Shown here: one piece after another, positions 59,247-64,000 of the stretch
Numbering within the stretch: position 1 is the stretch's first letter
How the letters are laid out: the number at the start of each line of letters is the position of its first letter
From: Synchiropus splendidus
Taxonomy: Eukaryota; Chordata; Actinopteri; Syngnathiformes; Callionymidae
DNA: 64,000 nt
Direction of reading: 5' to 3'
Assembly (NCBI RefSeq): GCF_027744825.2
Contig: NC_071336.1
Coordinates: forward strand, 24,832,501 to 24,896,500
The notes under the pieces: generated by a model
What the model was told of the DNA's origin: nothing
Databases searched by the model: none
What the model saw: the letters and a program-made list of their open reading frames with translations, nothing else
Made by a program: the position numbers and the translations under genes

Positions 59247-62200
59247 ATTTATATATGAATATAATTTATTTGAGACAAAGGAGAACTGAAAACTATACAT
59301 AGATACACAAGAGCGAGTGGAGAGCCATCCAACATATTGTATCCTTTGACCCACAAAATAAGGCAGAAGAACAACTGACCCCTTTTTTTCTTCTGGCATA
59401 TTGATATCAATTTCTTTAAACTACAAACCATTGTTCATGCATCTCCTACACAGGTGCTGTGCATTACTGGATACATCTCCTGTTTCCGTCAAACAGATGT
59501 GATGTGGGAGAGAACCTTTCTTCCTGCGTTGTTAGTTCAATTGCCTTTTCTTAAACAAGTACATGTTCAATAGCATCAGACTGAAAACAGCTTTTATATA
59601 ATGACTGCATGTGAAGATATTCAGGGTGAACGTGCACGACTCTATTGGTACTGAACAAATAGGAACCTGTACAAAGGAATTGGCAATGACAAGGTTCCCG
59701 ACAAAAAGAAAAACAGACACAGAAAAGAACACTTTGATGTACACCCACCATTCGATTTAATACCTTCTGTATAGACCGCAGAGCCCATTTGTCGAGACCA
59801 TAGATACACACATAGTTCAGGATTATGAAGAAATGAATCACTCTGTGTTAGAGATCAAAACCTGGATGCAAAATAATGTTTTTTGGTTTGTTTATTTGCT
59901 TGTGTTATTAATCTGTCATTGCCTGTAATACGGCATCTCCACGCCACATTGAAGTGTCAATTATACATTCAGCAGCAATTTTGAAATATTTTGCTTCTTG
60001 ACTATGTGAATTCTTCACCACTATATCTAACAGCTACATTGTATTCCACCTACTTATCCTCTCATTGATTTATGAATTATTAATAACATGAATTTATACA
60101 CACAAAGAACCCTTCACTTTTTCTCTGCCCACTTCCATTATGCTTGCTGGAAATCATTCTATGTAGGCTAGTGATGACTGACAGATGAATTGAAAATGTT
60201 AGTTGCAAATTATTCGAAAATAATTATTTCATCTTAAAAAGATGTTGCTGTTTAAGTCAATTAACAACATCTGGAATGCATTACTGTAATGCTGAAGACA
60301 GGCGAGACCTGCAGATGACTAATAAAATACAAGAGACAAAACACAAGTTTGCAGAGTTTCATAAAAACTGGGCGTGAGTCAAATCTCTCCTATGTCAAAA
60401 ATGAGTCACTGAATTGGGAAACCCACATCTTAAACCCAAAAAATAATGCCACACAATGAATGGATGAACCAACCAATATAGACACAAGATTAAATCCATG
60501 TGATGAAAGTAGAAATAGCATGGGATCCAGACCTAAACTATGTGCAGATTACAGCCTGAAGTGACCCAAATTCAATTTTTTTGTTCCTATGCAACCTGTG
60601 TCTGATGTTTTAATGAGAGTCTGAACGACTGATTTTTTCAAGTGTGACACCAAAATGTGTTGGCCAAACACGTACGTATCTGATTTTCTGACAGGCGACT
60701 TCACTCTGAATGACCGTGTCGTATTCTTCTGACCGACACATTGTCGTCCTTTCACGGATGTACACAAAAGTTCTTGGTCAGTTTGAACGTTGCTGGCATT
60801 GCATCGCAATACCCATTTAATCTTAAGCTCCTTAAAACAAGTATGTTGTGCTAGCACTGACTCCAGTAGGAAAGCAACTTTCCTCCATGCATCCATGTTT
60901 ACATACACTGAGCAGGATCGCTACGTGTGACGTCATCATGTCCTCCAATGCACATGCAGGACACGTTTTAACTGTTTAAAGGTCACACTGGAGACACACA
61001 CAAGTTGTATTTGATCGGAAATAACCTTCCAAAAAAATTGCATTTCTTAAAAAAATAAAAAATTGAGCATTAAATCCTGTAGTCTGAACGTTGTCTAACT
61101 GACATTTTGCTCGTACCAGTGGTCGTGATGGACTGAGGAAGCTTTGTAAGTAGCTCTCAATTTAAGATCTCAGTTGATGGCGCTCTCAGTTTAAAAATGG
61201 TGGGAGGTTTAGGTTACATTAAACCTAAACTGTGCATAACAAAATGGTGGAGTTCAGTGTTTTGGAGTCACAAGTTGATGAGGTGCCGCTATGCGTGTCC
61301 GACCAAATGATGATTCACCTTAATTTACTGCGTTCAGTGGAGAGCAAATTTGCTGCTTGCTTTCAATGGACATTCTGTGGCCACATGAAAGCACGATTGA
61401 CAGGTGCATCGCTGCTTCATAACCATTCCTGACGTTTCTTTATGATGCAACGCCACACCGCTCTGGGCACATCTCCTCGCTCTTGGTCATTGTCAATTAA
61501 GTCAAATTTGATTCACCAGCATGAGCTCAACAGACTTCAAACATGAACTTCAGCCATCTACCTTCTTCTGAACATCACAGTGGGGCTTAAGTCCAAGTGA
61601 AGATGCCCAGACTTCCTCCTCTCCTCTGACAGAGCCACATAGACTTTTCCAGTCCAACGATAGAGTGTTGCCATCATGTCCTGGACATGCACCTGGTAAC
61701 AATGCAACTTTCAAAGGAGGCATTCATGTCGATTAGGTGCAGCTGAATGCTCTGGATAAGGTGACTTCTCTCTGGTTTCTTCCAGAGAAAACTGTATTTG
61801 TTTGTAGTGTTTGTGTGTCACCAAGTGGGAGGGCATCATACTTGAATCATATTTGGCGCATTCCGCCTCTTTTAAATCCATAGCCACAGGATGGCAATAA
61901 TGTCAAATGTTTAGCCGAACATAGCTAAAGGATGGACAGATATTTTTTAAACTGTCATGTATTTTTATTGTTATAAATTTGATGCAAAACTGGAAAGAAA
62001 GAATGAAGTCCCCGATGACCAAAGCGGCTGAACTCGGACCACAGGAAGGGAGCTGCTGTATTACATAGGTTACCCACTGACCTTCAGTTCAAGGGTCACC
62101 TCCTCAGAGCTGTTTTGTTTGAGCTAGTTGGGCAGCATCCAAAATGGTATATCTAATGTTTGCTCTTATTGAAAATGATTATGACACTTTGAGATAAACA

Positions 62201-63301
62201 TTGGAATGGGAATGCTATTGTGCGAAATTATTCAAAATCCAAATTGTTATTGGAGGCATTGAGGGGAAATTTAAGATTAAAGAAACACACGTGAATAAAA
62301 GAGGCAAGGCCCTCATTCTCGGGAGTGTTTGATAGAGAACGCTTTAGAAATGGTTTTATGTTAAATATTTAATTCAGTAGAAACCTGCAACAGTGTTTCA
62401 GGCACATTGAAACTAGGATTATTCCATGAGTCAGAAGCAGTATCGTTGACATGTTTTCCACTTTCTCAAATTAAATACATTTCTTGTTGGGCACTGTCGT
62501 GGTCGTGTATACAGAGATTCATCACGGTGTTGGCTTTGTTAACATTTCGATTTAGGTGACATCTGGCTTTATCAAAGGGACTTCCTGGGACAGAGAAATT
62601 TCTGTTTGGCTTGAAAGTGTTTTGCTCTGATCTGTGTTCTTATATACGTTAAACATCTGGTAGTACGTCTGCGATGATGCTTCACAATTTCGTCTGAAAG
62701 TTTCAGCTACCGATGTACGTGAACCAAAGCGGACCTCACATTACAACAATGTCTCCGATTTTGCTCCTTCCCAACTGAGGATGGTAAATGGCCCCATTAT
62801 CCCCAAGTGCCCCTGGCTGCGAACCAGAGGGTGGTTGGACTTAGCTCAGGGGTAGCCAATTTGATAGAGAAACAAAGACAAAAAATAATTCTTAGGAATA
62901 TTCTGGGCGGTATGTAGGAAATTTAATTCAAAGAGTAGCTGATATGTTTCTGTCATTTCACTGTTTTGATGCCTTTTGGGAGATATTTCTGTGAGAAAAA
63001 AATACCTCAAATGATCATTATCATTTCCACTCCAATATTGTATGTTTTCCTGCTGTTGAGATACTTACGCTTTGTTTTATCGCGTGATCGCGGAAGAGTT
63101 CTTGTTTGGAGGTGAATTTTTGTGAGTGTGGTGTCCTGGGTTGACATTTTCAGGGTGAACCACAAACATCACACAGCCAATGGCTGATTTTTCTTCTTCA
63201 AACGTGGGGTCTCTTTGAAAATCCTTATGTGTGGCTCCCTCCAGAATGCCGGTTGAAGTTGAGTTTGGAGTAGTCACAGCACTTATGTGAGCGTATTGGA
63301 C
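59247..63301. other. unique non-coding DNA, no gene recognised
   Basis: No exon is supported. A 9-bp hairpin (GTTTAGGTT / AACCTAAAC) is at 61207-61230, next to a TGATGGCGCTC word that may be a relic of family A. A 66-codon minus-strand frame at 63077-63277 looks fairly protein-like but has neither ATG nor splice support. Confidence 0.4.
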
Positions 63302-63655
63302 TTAAAATAGGGAAACGGAAACTTCACTGACGTTGTGTACAAGGTGTTGAAGTACCTTTGTGTTACCCAGGTAACAAGTTGATGCATGTCCACGGGCCAT
63401 CGAGGTTTGGGTCATGTGATTCTCAGCCTTGGCTGGCACAATGTGTGAAGTTGCAGGTATAACAAGGAGCCCTCGACTGAGCCAAACCACATGGACGAAT
63501 ACATTATAACAAAATCGTAGACCGTAGCAAGGTGTTTTTTTCTGACTAATGGTAAGGTAACACATGAGACCTGGAGCTTGCTGAAATACTGCAGAGTTTT
63601 GACTCTCCTGCTGGGCTTGGAGAGGACTCTTGGGGCCTCCGAATGTCAGTTTCAC
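63302..63655 (-). CDS. unassigned minus-strand open frame (117 codons)
   Basis: An open frame runs for 117 codons from a GTG and can be extended upstream to a TGA within the 63664-63792 block. It includes KLTFGGPKSPLQAQQESQ near its start and ends SEVSVSLF. It lacks its own ATG at the start and is in a different frame from the neighbouring ATG frame. No family was recognised. It could be an old retroelement relic. Confidence 0.2.
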   Translation of the reverse strand: MKLTFGGPKSPLQAQQESQNSAVFQQAPGLMCYLTISQKKTPCYGLRFCYNVFVHVVWLSRGLLVIPATSHIVPAKAENHMTQTSMARGHASTCYLGNTKVLQHLVHNVSEVSVSLF

Positions 63656-63663
63656 CCACTCAC

Positions 63664-63792
63664 CTTTTTGATTTCTTCCGGATGGCTCTCACTCCTGTCC
63701 TTCCGGGACTTTATCCCAGACCCAGGCGTGGGTCTCGGGTGAACTAAAAGTGGTCTCTCGTGTTGAGTGAACTGATGAGTCTGTGATGACAT
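63664..63792 (-). CDS. possible first coding exon (43 codons to a donor)
   Basis: On the minus strand an ATG (context AAGAAATGT) starts a 43-codon frame. It ends exactly at AAATCAAAAAG before GTGAGT, an excellent donor, with phase 0. The peptide is polar and basic (MSSQTHQFTQHERPLLVHPR, then proline and glycine, then KSRKDRSESHPEEIKK), typical of a disordered N-terminus. Read past the donor, the frame stops within four codons, which favours splicing if it is expressed. No family was recognised. It would be the 5'-most minus-strand candidate in the window. Confidence 0.35.
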
Positions 63793-63851
63793 TTCTTTGA
63801 ATACAGGTATGTATGAATTTATGCTATATCAGCGGAACAGAGAGGCGCTAG

Positions 63852-64000
63852 TAGTGATGCATAGATGAGGCATCATGAAACAATAGTGCTGGGTTGATGA
63901 AACAGTGGCCTAATTTTGAGAGGCCACTAGGTGGCGCTCTTGGTGTAGAAACAACTTGAGGTTCCAAAATAGTTGTACAAGTCCAAACATTTTACAGCAG
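63852..64000. mobile_element. MITE family A copy 9 (long form, cut by window end)
   Basis: It starts TAGTGATGCATAGATGAGGC, then ATCATGAAACAATAG and GTTGATGAAACAGTGGCC. The left arm holds CCACTAGGTGGCGC at 63924-63937, an exact fit to the CTCF core consensus. The element continues beyond the window. Confidence 0.85.

Overview
The window reads as nuclear DNA of a vertebrate, most likely a ray-finned (teleost) fish. It is AT-rich, full of microsatellites and has no operon-like gene packing. It carries a tRNA-type fish SINE remnant, a degenerate LINE reverse-transcriptase fragment of a type common in fish, a CA-microsatellite-associated repeat and several small fold-back DNA transposons. Nothing bacterial, phage or plasmid is visible. 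No complete protein-coding gene can be read. Most long open frames are low-complexity translations (SIYL, HTHT and YIYI runs) or start at TTG or GTG beside a stop. The stretch is best read as a gene desert or the inside of one or more very large introns.

Layout. 1-14 kb: mostly unique non-coding DNA with a TA microsatellite, one copy of transposon family C (6246-6700), one fold-back element of family B (10995-11410) and two possible short plus-strand exons (9945-10000, 13848-13907). 14-20 kb: a repeat array around a CA microsatellite, LINE fragments (15736-16550), the first family A element (17614-17859) and a reversed family C fragment. 20-35 kb: unique DNA, possible minus-strand exons at 23559-23621 and 27630-27731, family A and B elements and AT-rich microsatellites. 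35-49 kb: more A, B and C copies, a possible plus-strand exon (42297-42470), a 350-bp GATA/GACA array, a SINE remnant and a homeobox-site-rich stretch at 47.5 kb. 49-64 kb: a 178-codon minus-strand open frame (52801-53337), a nearly intact Harbinger-type MITE nested in an older repeat (53917-54370), possible minus-strand exons at 55320-55388 and 63664-63792, and three more family A elements.

The most notable unit is family A. There are nine recognisable copies of a short inverted-repeat element with hAT-like 8-bp target duplications. Their arms carry sequences that fit the CTCF core motif. The exon calls rest only on splice-site and reading-frame inspection; none was matched to a known protein. 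Pairs of plausible splice sites flanking short open frames also occur by chance in 64 kb, so confidence is low for each.
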